Shown here: one piece after another, positions 1-7,249 of the stretch
Layout: each line of letters begins with the position of its first letter
Position numbering within the stretch: position 1 is the first letter of the stretch
Source of the DNA: Archangium lansingense
GTDB taxonomy: Bacteria > Myxococcota > Myxococcia > Myxococcales > Myxococcaceae
DNA length: 64,000 bases
NCBI RefSeq assembly: GCF_026626635.1
Contig: NZ_JAPNKA010000001.1
Span: 310,001 to 374,000 of the forward strand
Direction: 5' to 3'
Notes under the pieces: model-generated
What the model was told of the DNA's origin: nothing
Databases searched by the model: none
What the model saw: the letters and a program-made list of their open reading frames with translations, nothing else
Position numbers and translations under genes: made by a program

Positions 1-2
1 AC

Positions 3-2471
3 GAGGCCCGCGAGGGTCGGGGCGCCTTCGTCCTGGTCCGCGGCGAAGCGGGCATCGGCAAGTCCCGTCTCCTTCAGGAGTTGCGCGAGCGGGTGCCCGC
101 GGAGACCGCCACGCGCTTGCAGTTCCAGTGCTGGTCCAGGCTCGGCGCCAGCGTACTCCCTCCGGTTGCCGAGGTTCTCCAGCGCCTGCTCCGGTTCTCC
201 CCGGAGGGCACGCCCCAGCGGCACCTGGAGGAGTTGGAGGCACAGTTGGGCACGATGGGCCTGCCCGAGAAGGACGTGCCGCTGCTGGGACTGCTTCTCT
301 CGCTGCCCGTCCCCCAGGGTTCTCCGGTGTACCGGCTCACACCCGAGCGGCGGCGGGAAGAGACGTATGCGGCGCTGGTGGACCTGCTCCTGCATGTGGC
401 GAGGCAGCGCCCGGTGCTCTTCGCTGTCGAAGACTTGCATTGGGCGGACTCCTCCTGGCTCGAGTTGCTCGGCACCCTGTTCGAGCGCGTCGAGGGCGCG
501 CGCCTGCTCGTCGTCCTCAGCGCCCGTCCCGAGTTCCAGCCCTCCTGGCCTTCCCACCCCTGGCTCCACCGATTCACCCTGGAGCGCCTGCCGTCCGGGC
601 TCGCGGCGGAGCTGGTGAAGGAGGTGGCCCGCGGTACGCCCCTTCCGGAGGAGAGGGTGCGGGAGCTGGTGGGGAAGACGGACGGGATTCCCCTCTTCAT
701 CGAGGAGATGACGCGCAGGGTGCTTGAGGGAGGAGAGGTGGCGTCCATCCCGGCCACCCTGCACGAGCTGCTGCTGGCGCGCTTGGACCTGCTGCCCTCA
801 CGGCAGAAGGCCTTGGCCCAGCTGTGTGCGGTGGTGGGGCGGGACTTCTCATGGAGGATGCTCGCGTCGGTCGCGGAGCGCGAGTCCTCGGACTTGCGGC
901 GCGAGTTGGCGGGACTGGTGGAGGCGGGGCTGCTGCGGGAGGAGCGGGAAGGGGCAGGCGATCCCGGGTACCAGTTCCGGCACGCGCTCTTCCAGGAGGC
1001 GGCGTACCAGTCCCTGCCGCGCGGCGAGCGCAGGCAGCATCACCGGAGAATCGCGTGGGTGCTGGCGGAGCGCTTCCCCACGGTGGTGCAGGCGAGGCCC
1101 GAGGTGCTCGCACACCACCATACGGAGGCGGGGGCTCCTGCACTGGCCATCCCCTACTGGTGCCAGGCCGGGAACCTCGCCCTCCAGCGCACGGCCAACC
1201 TGGAAGCGGTGACACACCTCACCCGGGCGCAGGAACTGCTGCGCGAGCTGCCAGAGGCCGAACGGCACCCGGTGGTGGAGTTGATGGTGTTGGCCGGTCG
1301 GGGTTTCTCCCTGGCGCATGTGCAGGGCTTCGACTCGCCGGAAGCCGCGAGGACGCAGGCACGAGCGCTGGAACTGGTGCGGCAGATGGACGATTTCCCA
1401 CCTCTGCTCGAGCTGGGTATCTGGAGCCTCCACGACTACCACCAGATGCGGGCGGAGTACTCCCTGGCTTGCGAGCTGGCCGAGCGGGTGGTGCGCCAGG
1501 GAGAGCGCCAGGAGAGCCTCTCGCTGCTGGCCATGGGCCATCAGATGATGGCGTCCAATTTGGGCTGCCAGGGACGATTCCGGCTCGCGCACGAGTCCAA
1601 CGAGCGCGCGCTGGCCTGCGTGCGCTCCGGCCTCGAGCAGAACTGGAAGCTGACGGTGGCGGGTCAGTTTACGCTCTCCCCAGCGGGGCTCCTGTCCTTC
1701 GCCTCGATGAGCCTTTCGGCCTTGGGGCGGCTGGAGCAGGCCCGGCGGTACGGCCGCGAGGCGCTGGATCAGGCCCGGTGCATCGACCATCCACACACCA
1801 CGGCTCTGATCCTGACGTTCACGGCCCTGGCCTGCCAGGGCCGCCGGGAGGTCCAGGAGGCCTCTCGGTGTGCGGAGGAGGCCGTCACCATTTCCAGCGA
1901 GCGCAGCTACTGGCTGTGGCAGGCGTGGGCGAGAGTCATCCAGGGGTGGACCCTGGCCGAATTGGGGCAGCCGCGCGAGGGGCTGAAGCTCATCCGGCAG
2001 GAGATCGCGCGCTGGCGAGGGAGTGGAGCCCGATTCATGATGACCTACTACCTCGGCGTGCTCGCGGCGGTCCACTTGAAGCTGGGTCAGCTCAGTGAGG
2101 GCCTGGGGGCGGTGCACGAAGCGCTGAGCGAGGCGCGGGAGACAGGCGAGCGCGGTAACGAGGCCGAGCTGCGCCGCCTGCGCGGAGAGCTGCTGCGTGC
2201 CAGCGGGCGGGAGCGCGAAGCCCAGTATGACTTCTTCCGTGCCCTCGCTGTCGCTCGCGAGCAGGGGGCCCTCCTCTTCGAGCTGCGCTCGACGGTGGGC
2301 CTGGGCCGGCTGCTGGGGGACACGGGGCGGCCGGAGGTGGCGCGGAGGCTCCTGGCGCGAGTCCTCACCCGGTTCGAGGTGGGCGTGGACTCCGTCGACC
2401 TCTCGGAGGCGCGGACGTTGCTGGAGCAGCTCTCCCTTCCTCCCTCGCCCCCCGGGAGAGGGTCGGGGTGA
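3..2471 (+). CDS. AAA-type ATPase/TPR regulator, 5' end outside window
   Basis: Only the C-terminal part of a larger protein is visible; the frame is open to the window edge. The visible part begins just before a Walker A motif (GEAGIGKS) and continues through a Walker B stretch (LFAVEDLHWAD), as in AAA_16/MalT-like STAND ATPases. The following ~500 residues are Leu/Ala/Glu-rich helices typical of TPR-like repeats. In myxobacteria this ATPase-TPR body is often fused to an N-terminal Ser/Thr kinase or cyclase domain, which here would lie outside the window (inference). The last ~11 residues (rich in P, G, S) and the stop codon come from a REP-like palindrome, so the natural C-terminus has probably been replaced or extended by repeat insertion. 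Confidence 0.85.
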   Translation, partial: EAREGRGAFVLVRGEAGIGKSRLLQELRERVPAETATRLQFQCWSRLGASVLPPVAEVLQRLLRFSPEGTPQRHLEELEAQLGTMGLPEKDVPLLGLLLSLPVPQGSPVYRLTPERRREETYAALVDLLLHVARQRPVLFAVEDLHWADSSWLELLGTLFERVEGARLLVVLSARPEFQPSWPSHPWLHRFTLERLPSGLAAELVKEVARGTPLPEERVRELVGKTDGIPLFIEEMTRRVLEGGEVASIPATLHELLLARLDLLPSRQKALAQLCAVVGRDFSWRMLASVAERESSDLRRELAGLVEAGLLREEREGAGDPGYQFRHALFQEAAYQSLPRGERRQHHRRIAWVLAERFPTVVQARPEVLAHHHTEAGAPALAIPYWCQAGNLALQRTANLEAVTHLTRAQELLRELPEAERHPVVELMVLAGRGFSLAHVQGFDSPEAARTQARALELVRQMDDFPPLLELGIWSLHDYHQMRAEYSLACELAERVVRQGERQESLSLLAMGHQMMASNLGCQGRFRLAHESNERALACVRSGLEQNWKLTVAGQFTLSPAGLLSFASMSLSALGRLEQARRYGREALDQARCIDHPHTTALILTFTALACQGRREVQEASRCAEEAVTISSERSYWLWQAWARVIQGWTLAELGQPREGLKLIRQEIARWRGSGARFMMTYYLGVLAAVHLKLGQLSEGLGAVHEALSEARETGERGNEAELRRLRGELLRASGREREAQYDFFRALAVAREQGALLFELRSTVGLGRLLGDTGRPEVARRLLARVLTRFEVGVDSVDLSEARTLLEQLSLPPSPPGRGSG

Positions 2472-2476
2472 GGGTA
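2439..2476. repeat. REP-like element copy 1, overlapping a gene end
   Basis: Palindromic core CCCCCCGGGAGAGGG followed by TCGGGGTGAGGGTA. Same family as the copies near 7.2, 14.65, 41.3, 43.7, 43.8, 47.3, 51.5, 63.0 and 63.1 kb. This copy contains the TGA stop of the upstream ATPase/TPR gene. Confidence 0.8.
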
Positions 2477-2552
2477 GCGGGCACCCCGGGCTCCATCCCG
2501 TTCGCCCCACCGTGCCCACCTGGTGCACAGTACGTCCACCAGGGGGAAACAC

Positions 2553-3557
2553 ATGGGAATGCTCACCATCCTGTCGACGCTGATGGGCGCGAGCTTCACG
2601 ACGGCGGCGCGGCGCCTGAAGCACGGCCCGCTGCGGCCCGGGTGGAGTTTCAAGTTCGAGGCCACGGTGGCCTTCATGAGGGCGACCAACGAGCGCGTCA
2701 TCCACCTCGACGCAGCCACGCAGCGAGCGGAGATGGAGCAGATGTCCATGCCCTCGTCCGCGCTGAAGCGGGTGCGGCGCGAGCCGGTGGACGCGGGGGG
2801 CGTGCCCGCGGAGTGGTTCATCCCCCGTGAGGGCGCCAGCGACAACGTGGTGCTGTACCTGCACGGAGGCTCCTACGTCTTCGGCTCCACGCGCACGCAT
2901 GGGGACCTCATCGCGCGGATTGCGCTGGGCACGGGGGCGCGGGTGCTGGGGCTCAACTACCGGCTGGCGCCCGAGCACCCCTTCCCCGCGCCTGTCGAGG
3001 ACACGGTGGCCGCGTACCGCTGGCTGCTGTCCACCGGGGTGAAGCCGGAGCAGGTAGCGTTCTGCGGGGACTCGGCGGGAGGAGGGCTGGCCATCGCTGC
3101 GCTGGTGTCGCTGCGCGATGCGGGCGTGCCGCTGCCGGCGGGGGCGGTGCTCATCGCGCCCTGGGTGGACCTCGAGTGCAGCGGGGAGAGCGTGGTGGCG
3201 CACGAGCGCTTCGACTGGGGCGACAAGCGCATGCTGCTGCACTGGGCGAAGTGGTACGTGGGCAACGCGGACGTGCGCAATCCGCTCATCTCGCCGTGGT
3301 ACGCGGACCTGCGCGGGCTGCCTCCGCTGTTCGTCCACGTGGGGAGCGCGGAGTTGCAGCACGACGACGGCGTGCGCATCATTGAGAAGGCGCGCACCGC
3401 AGGAGTGAGGGCGCACCTGGAGGTGTGGCCGGAGATGGTCCACAACTTCCAGACCTTCGGCGAGGGCTTCCCCGAGGCCGTGCGCGGCACCGCCAAACTG
3501 TGCGAGCACCTGCGAAGTGTCCTGAGGCAATCTGCGCCCGGATCGGCCGTGGCCTGA
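2553..3557 (+). CDS. alpha/beta hydrolase, HSL (family IV) esterase
   Basis: 334-residue hydrolase of the hormone-sensitive-lipase family. The oxyanion-hole motif HGGS is at ~104-107, the nucleophile elbow GDSAGGG has Ser ~174, and the likely catalytic His lies in PEMVHNF near 298. An adjacent RLAPEHPFPAP block is typical of the family. The ATG was chosen because an AGGGGG ribosome site lies 7 bases upstream; a GTG 30 bases earlier has no good site. No signal peptide is evident, so it is probably cytoplasmic, hydrolysing short-chain esters or related substrates (family knowledge). It is not tightly linked to its neighbours. Confidence 0.9.
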   Translation: MGMLTILSTLMGASFTTAARRLKHGPLRPGWSFKFEATVAFMRATNERVIHLDAATQRAEMEQMSMPSSALKRVRREPVDAGGVPAEWFIPREGASDNVVLYLHGGSYVFGSTRTHGDLIARIALGTGARVLGLNYRLAPEHPFPAPVEDTVAAYRWLLSTGVKPEQVAFCGDSAGGGLAIAALVSLRDAGVPLPAGAVLIAPWVDLECSGESVVAHERFDWGDKRMLLHWAKWYVGNADVRNPLISPWYADLRGLPPLFVHVGSAELQHDDGVRIIEKARTAGVRAHLEVWPEMVHNFQTFGEGFPEAVRGTAKLCEHLRSVLRQSAPGSAVA

Positions 3558-3587
3558 GGCGCGCATTCGAGGGTATACGCCGCGCCC

Positions 3588-4031
3588 ATGCTCCGCGCGC
3601 AACTGCTCTGGTTCGCCATCGCCTTCGGTATGGGGGCCCTCCTGCCCGTGCAGGCGGGGATGAACGTCCGGCTTCGGGATGCGCTCGGCAGTCCGTACCG
3701 GGCTTCCCTGGTCAGCTTCTTCCTCGGCACGGTGGCACTGTTGGTGCTCGTGCTGCTCACGCGCGGTGAAACGGCCGAGCCCAAGCAGGCCCCGTGGTGG
3801 GCCTGGGTGGGCGGGTTCATCGGGGCCACGCTGGTGACGGGCACGGTGCTCCTCACGCCGAGGCTCGGAGCGGCGGCCCTCTTCGCGGCGCTGGTGGCGG
3901 GGCAGCTCGCCGCGGCCGCACTCATCGACCACTTCGGGCTGGTGGGCTACCCCGAGCTGCCCTTTTCCGCTTCTCGGGCCGTGGGAATCGTGCTGCTGCT
4001 GGCGGGTGCACTGTTGGTCCTCCGACGCTGA
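3588..4031 (+). CDS. YdcZ/DUF606-type (DMT superfamily) membrane protein
   Basis: 147 residues with about five hydrophobic helices, beginning LLWFAIAFGMGALLPVQAG and followed by NVRLRDALGSPYRASLVSFF, the pattern of the YdcZ (DUF606) half-size drug/metabolite transporter family. Such proteins have one repeat and work as inner-membrane dimers or pairs; the substrate cannot be predicted. It starts 30 bases after the esterase stop on the same strand, so the two may be co-transcribed. Confidence is good for family, low for function. Confidence 0.8.
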   Translation: MLRAQLLWFAIAFGMGALLPVQAGMNVRLRDALGSPYRASLVSFFLGTVALLVLVLLTRGETAEPKQAPWWAWVGGFIGATLVTGTVLLTPRLGAAALFAALVAGQLAAAALIDHFGLVGYPELPFSASRAVGIVLLLAGALLVLRR

Positions 4032-4200
4032 TCGCCCGCTTCGTCGGGGATTGAGCATGGGGGGGATTGCAGGGATTACGGTGGTTGCCGATATACCTTG
4101 CGCCTGAAGGGGATGGCCGGGTGGGTAGCACCCCGGGAAATCACGAGGGCAGGGGGCCCCTCGGCGATTGCGGATACGCGCCCCGTCTGGGAGTCGCACC

Positions 4201-4842
4201 ATGGCCCGGCATCGAAGCAGACGCTCTCCTCACGCGGACACGCGCATCTCTGGCGTGTTCATCCAGCTGCTCACGACTGAGTGGACGAAGGAGTCGCGGG
4301 GAGGAGCGGGGGCGCGGGTGCGCAACGCCACGCCCATCGCGAGTGTGCTGCCGGACGCCTGGAGCGGGGCCGGGGACGCACTCTTCCATCTGCACCACGT
4401 CTATTTCTCCGAGCAGCGGCACTTCCTGCGGCGGGAATGGACGGAGGTGCGCAAGGGCAAGTCCTTCGTCGAGGTGGAGGCCTTCCGCGTGGAGCGCTCG
4501 GAGGAGGGCGTCCGGGTGCTGCTCGACTACGGGAAGATGGGGATGCCGGGGCAGCTCGAGTGGAGCGGCCAGGCCCGAGGCGAGCGCCACGAGGAGCTGT
4601 TCCACCTGTCTCCCGGCGAGTGGGCGCGCGGCGTGTACAACGAGCGCATCCCGTATTGGGATACGGGGCACTGGGGCTACTGCAAGCACGTGGTGAACGT
4701 GGGCCTGCTGAGCGACGCGGGGCTGGAGGTGTTCCAGCGCACCGTGCCGAAGCTCGAGCTCCGCCGCGAGTTCCTGCTGCGCCAGCGCGGGCCCGTGGCA
4801 CCGGGTGCGCATACCACCCGGATGCCATCCGTGACGCAGTGA
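4201..4842 (+). CDS. hypothetical protein
   Basis: About 213 residues, not recognised. It opens with a short Arg/His-rich stretch and then has a compact domain rich in aromatic and charged residues (HLHHVYFSEQRHF, WDTGHWGYCKHVVNVG). No signal peptide or membrane helix is seen. The ATG at the MARHRSRR start was preferred to an in-frame start 33 bases upstream because a GGGAGT site precedes it; the upstream start would add 11 residues. It converges on the cassette on the minus strand 14 bases later. Codon use has strong G/C third positions, consistent with a real gene. Confidence 0.65.
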   Translation: MARHRSRRSPHADTRISGVFIQLLTTEWTKESRGGAGARVRNATPIASVLPDAWSGAGDALFHLHHVYFSEQRHFLRREWTEVRKGKSFVEVEAFRVERSEEGVRVLLDYGKMGMPGQLEWSGQARGERHEELFHLSPGEWARGVYNERIPYWDTGHWGYCKHVVNVGLLSDAGLEVFQRTVPKLELRREFLLRQRGPVAPGAHTTRMPSVTQ

Positions 4843-4856
4843 GGCGGGAACTCCCT

Positions 4857-5426
4857 CTAAGGTTCGAGGCTGGAGTCGACCGTAGCCAGAAGCCAGTCGA
4901 GCACCTCGGCGGGCTTCATCCATGCATGAGGTACGCGTATCTCCGGCTCTTCTGTCGCGTCTGGATTCTGTCCGACATGACAATGGAGCAGTGGATGCCC
5001 ACATGGGCCCTTGCCTGCTGGCGCTTCGGTGAAGTCGACGCGTGCATACCAGGGCACTTGGGTTGTTCGTCCCTTGCCCTGGATTCCAATGCTGAAGCTG
5101 CTCACTCTGGTGGTGCGCTGGTCGACGACCACGACCACTGTCAGGAGTGCTCCTTCATCAAGGCTCTTCAGCTTGTTGAGCCGGAGCGCCGGATGACCTC
5201 CCGCCTGCCCATCGGCGTTGGAGGAGAAGACGAATGTCGAAGCACGCCCATCCCGGTTCTGCTGGGTCAACCAGCCAACCGCTTGCCCCGCGCAGAATCC
5301 TCGGTCCGCGAGCAGCTTGAGCCGGACACGAAGTTCGTTGCCGTGATGGATGCGTTTCGCGCCGAGTTCCTCGAATCCTTTCCGGATTGCTGTATCTCGG
5401 GTTTCCCAGGCACCCTTTCCCCTCAA
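4857..5426 (-). CDS. hypothetical protein, third gene of NTPase cassette
   Basis: 189 residues with a TTG start that overlaps the previous gene's TGA (TTGA), implying translational coupling. The N-terminal half is mixed alpha/beta with a run of valines (LLTVVVVVDQ). The C-terminal part contains HPLLHCHVG and then PEIRVPHAW and EVLDWLL, a histidine-rich pattern that could bind metal. No family is recognised. Position suggests it is the last member, possibly the effector, of a three-gene module with the Rossmann-like protein and the P-loop NTPase (inference). The region is less G+C-rich than its surroundings, suggesting transfer. Confidence 0.75.
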   Translation of the reverse strand: MRGKGAWETRDTAIRKGFEELGAKRIHHGNELRVRLKLLADRGFCAGQAVGWLTQQNRDGRASTFVFSSNADGQAGGHPALRLNKLKSLDEGALLTVVVVVDQRTTRVSSFSIGIQGKGRTTQVPWYARVDFTEAPAGKGPCGHPLLHCHVGQNPDATEEPEIRVPHAWMKPAEVLDWLLATVDSSLEP

Positions 5427-5971
5427 GGTGGGCCTCCCAACAACCGGGCCCGGTGGGTCAGCAGAATGTTCTCGAATGTCTCCGGAAGCTCACCCGCCTC
5501 ATAGGCTGTGAGCCATGCCTCCGGGCTCTTTCCGGTGCGTTCGATGAAGGCTTTGGTTTCTGCCGCGACGTCGATGTTTTGCAACCGCTCAGGTTCGACC
5601 TCGCTGCCGCTGAGCCAGCTCGCGAGTCCAGGCGCATCGGCGAGCACTCGGAGCCCTTCTCCTCCACGAAGGAGGAAGAGAAGGAGCGGCACTTGTCGCT
5701 CCACAAAATGTTCGCGCCGCCCGTCGAGCTCGATAACGGTTGCACCCTCATCGGGTGGAGTGAGCAGGACCAGCGCTCTGGGGTGCGGGAGCGCCTCATC
5801 GAGCGTTGTGGCTCGTAGCACCTGGATGCCGCTCGGAGCGAGCAACTCCAATTCCGTGATGAGCTCGCTCCGTTGCTCGTAATCCGAATAGATGACCAGC
5901 CCGATGGGAGTCTTTGTGCGGGCCAGCTTCCAGAGGGCCCCAGAGGCGTCACGCATACAACGCTTCCCCAT
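5423..5971 (-). CDS. hypothetical Rossmann-like protein, second gene of cassette
   Basis: 182 residues. The N-terminal ~110 residues alternate strands and helices (IGLVIYSDYEQRSELITEL, PRALVLLTP, VPLLLFLLRGG), like a receiver- or TIR-like Rossmann fold, but no catalytic signature can be assigned. The C-terminal ~50 residues are helical (ETKAFIERTGKSPEAWLTAY). The start overlaps the upstream NTPase by 23 bases, or by 8 bases if the second Met at residue 6 is used, so the genes are clearly one operon. A role as adaptor between NTPase and effector is inference only. Confidence 0.75.
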   Translation of the reverse strand: MGKRCMRDASGALWKLARTKTPIGLVIYSDYEQRSELITELELLAPSGIQVLRATTLDEALPHPRALVLLTPPDEGATVIELDGRREHFVERQVPLLLFLLRGGEGLRVLADAPGLASWLSGSEVEPERLQNIDVAAETKAFIERTGKSPEAWLTAYEAGELPETFENILLTHRARLLGGPP

Positions 5972-7052
5972 CCGACTGGGCGAGGAGGGGGTGCATTTTC
6001 ACGATGACCCTGTCGTCCACTTCGTTCTCGAGAAGAATGCCGTGCGACAGCAGCCGGACGCGCCGCTCGATGGGGATTTCGAGGCCGTCCGAGCCGTCTG
6101 CCACCCGCATTACCTTCATGTCTCCATCCCGCAGCAACCGACGGAGGCTGTCGGTCTGGTCCCTCATGGCGTTGTCGAGATCTTCGCGTGTTGGCAGTTC
6201 CCGGTTGGCGACCGTGGCGTAGCCTCCTGCATCCCTCATGAGTTGGAGGAAGGTTCGGGGGAGTCCTCCGCTGGAAATGGCCGCTGTTTCCAGGAGGGGC
6301 TTCAGGGCGTCGACGTTCGTGTCCTCCTTTCCCATTCGACGACGGAAGATGTCCGCGAGGAACTGGCGTCCCTCCTTCCAGTGAGACCCTTGCTGTTCGA
6401 TCACTGGAACGGGGCGGATGGGAAAGACCCGCAGCTCACTCAGCAACTCGGCATTCGCGGGTCCGATGACCAGGGATGGGGGCACGACGAACGCGAGCTC
6501 GACCTCATCCTTCAAGGAAAGGAAGGTTCGGACCGCGCTACGGGCTTGTTCTTCCGGGCACTTCTCTAGTCCATCCACCAAGATGGCGACCTGAGACGCA
6601 GGGCTCTTCTTCTTGAACTCGCGAATCACTGCCAGGAATGCGTCGCGGTAGGGACCTGGCTCCAGATGTCCTTGATGGCTGGGGGCCTTTCCGGTCATTC
6701 GGGAGCGTGCTTCATCCGGTATCTCCAATTGCAATTGGAGCTTTGTCCGGGTCACTTCAAATATTGATCCTCCAAGAACCCACAGAAGGTCGGCACCTGT
6801 GATCTGCCGCATGTTCAGGACCTGATCCAGCGAGAGATCTAACGCAAAGAACTCGGCACCAAGACGCAACTCCTCGGCGGCAGTGGCTATCTCCGTGCTC
6901 TTGCCGCTACCAACAGGTCCAGCGACCGCGAAAGGACCGAGCCCTGCGCGCATCATCGATGCGAGGCGGCGTCCATCGCCCATGGGTCGTGGAACATGCA
7001 GAGGATCGTCCCCTCCGAGCGGCTTGTGTGGGGCTAGCGCCTTCCAATCCAT
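5949..7052 (-). CDS. P-loop NTPase, first gene of cassette
   Basis: 367 residues. Walker A is GPVGSGKST at ~45-53; the Walker B-like strand VAILVDGLEK is at ~155-164. A following VELAFVVPPSLVIG strand fits a STAND/AAA ATPase core. The C-terminal half is helical and ends in a winged-helix-like segment (RRVRLLSHGILLENEVDDRVIVKMHPLL). Two small genes overlap it downstream. Base composition falls well below the window norm: 6721-6780 has only 26 G+C of 60. NTPase-led overlapping cassettes of this shape are common among anti-phage and conflict systems, but this set matches none I know by name, so the role is inferred. Confidence 0.85.
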   Translation of the reverse strand: MDWKALAPHKPLGGDDPLHVPRPMGDGRRLASMMRAGLGPFAVAGPVGSGKSTEIATAAEELRLGAEFFALDLSLDQVLNMRQITGADLLWVLGGSIFEVTRTKLQLQLEIPDEARSRMTGKAPSHQGHLEPGPYRDAFLAVIREFKKKSPASQVAILVDGLEKCPEEQARSAVRTFLSLKDEVELAFVVPPSLVIGPANAELLSELRVFPIRPVPVIEQQGSHWKEGRQFLADIFRRRMGKEDTNVDALKPLLETAAISSGGLPRTFLQLMRDAGGYATVANRELPTREDLDNAMRDQTDSLRRLLRDGDMKVMRVADGSDGLEIPIERRVRLLSHGILLENEVDDRVIVKMHPLLAQSDGEALYA

Positions 7053-7170
7053 CTGTTGCCTCTGCTTTGACGGTGTCTAAAAGACGTTCCTACCCACAGG
7101 GGGGGCAGGTGCTGCACCGATTTATACCCGCACTCCAGCCCTCATCCAGGAGACAGAATACGGGTCCGGG

Positions 7171-7208
7171 TACCCTCACCCCGACCCTCTCCCGGGGGGA
7201 GAGGGAGG
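7171..7208. repeat. REP-like element copy 2
   Basis: TACCCTCACCCCGACCCTCT followed by the CCCGGGGGGAGAGGGAGG arm. It lies between the start of the NTPase cassette and the end of the AsmA-like gene, in the opposite orientation to copy 1. Confidence 0.8.
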
Positions 7209-7249
7209 AGTGACAGGGTGAGGGAGGGGTGACACTGCGGTGAATCGGG

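Noticed and set aside
849..4202. 1117-residue open frame on the minus strand
   Set aside because: Antisense to the ATPase/TPR, esterase and YdcZ genes; no motif, skewed Arg/Pro composition.
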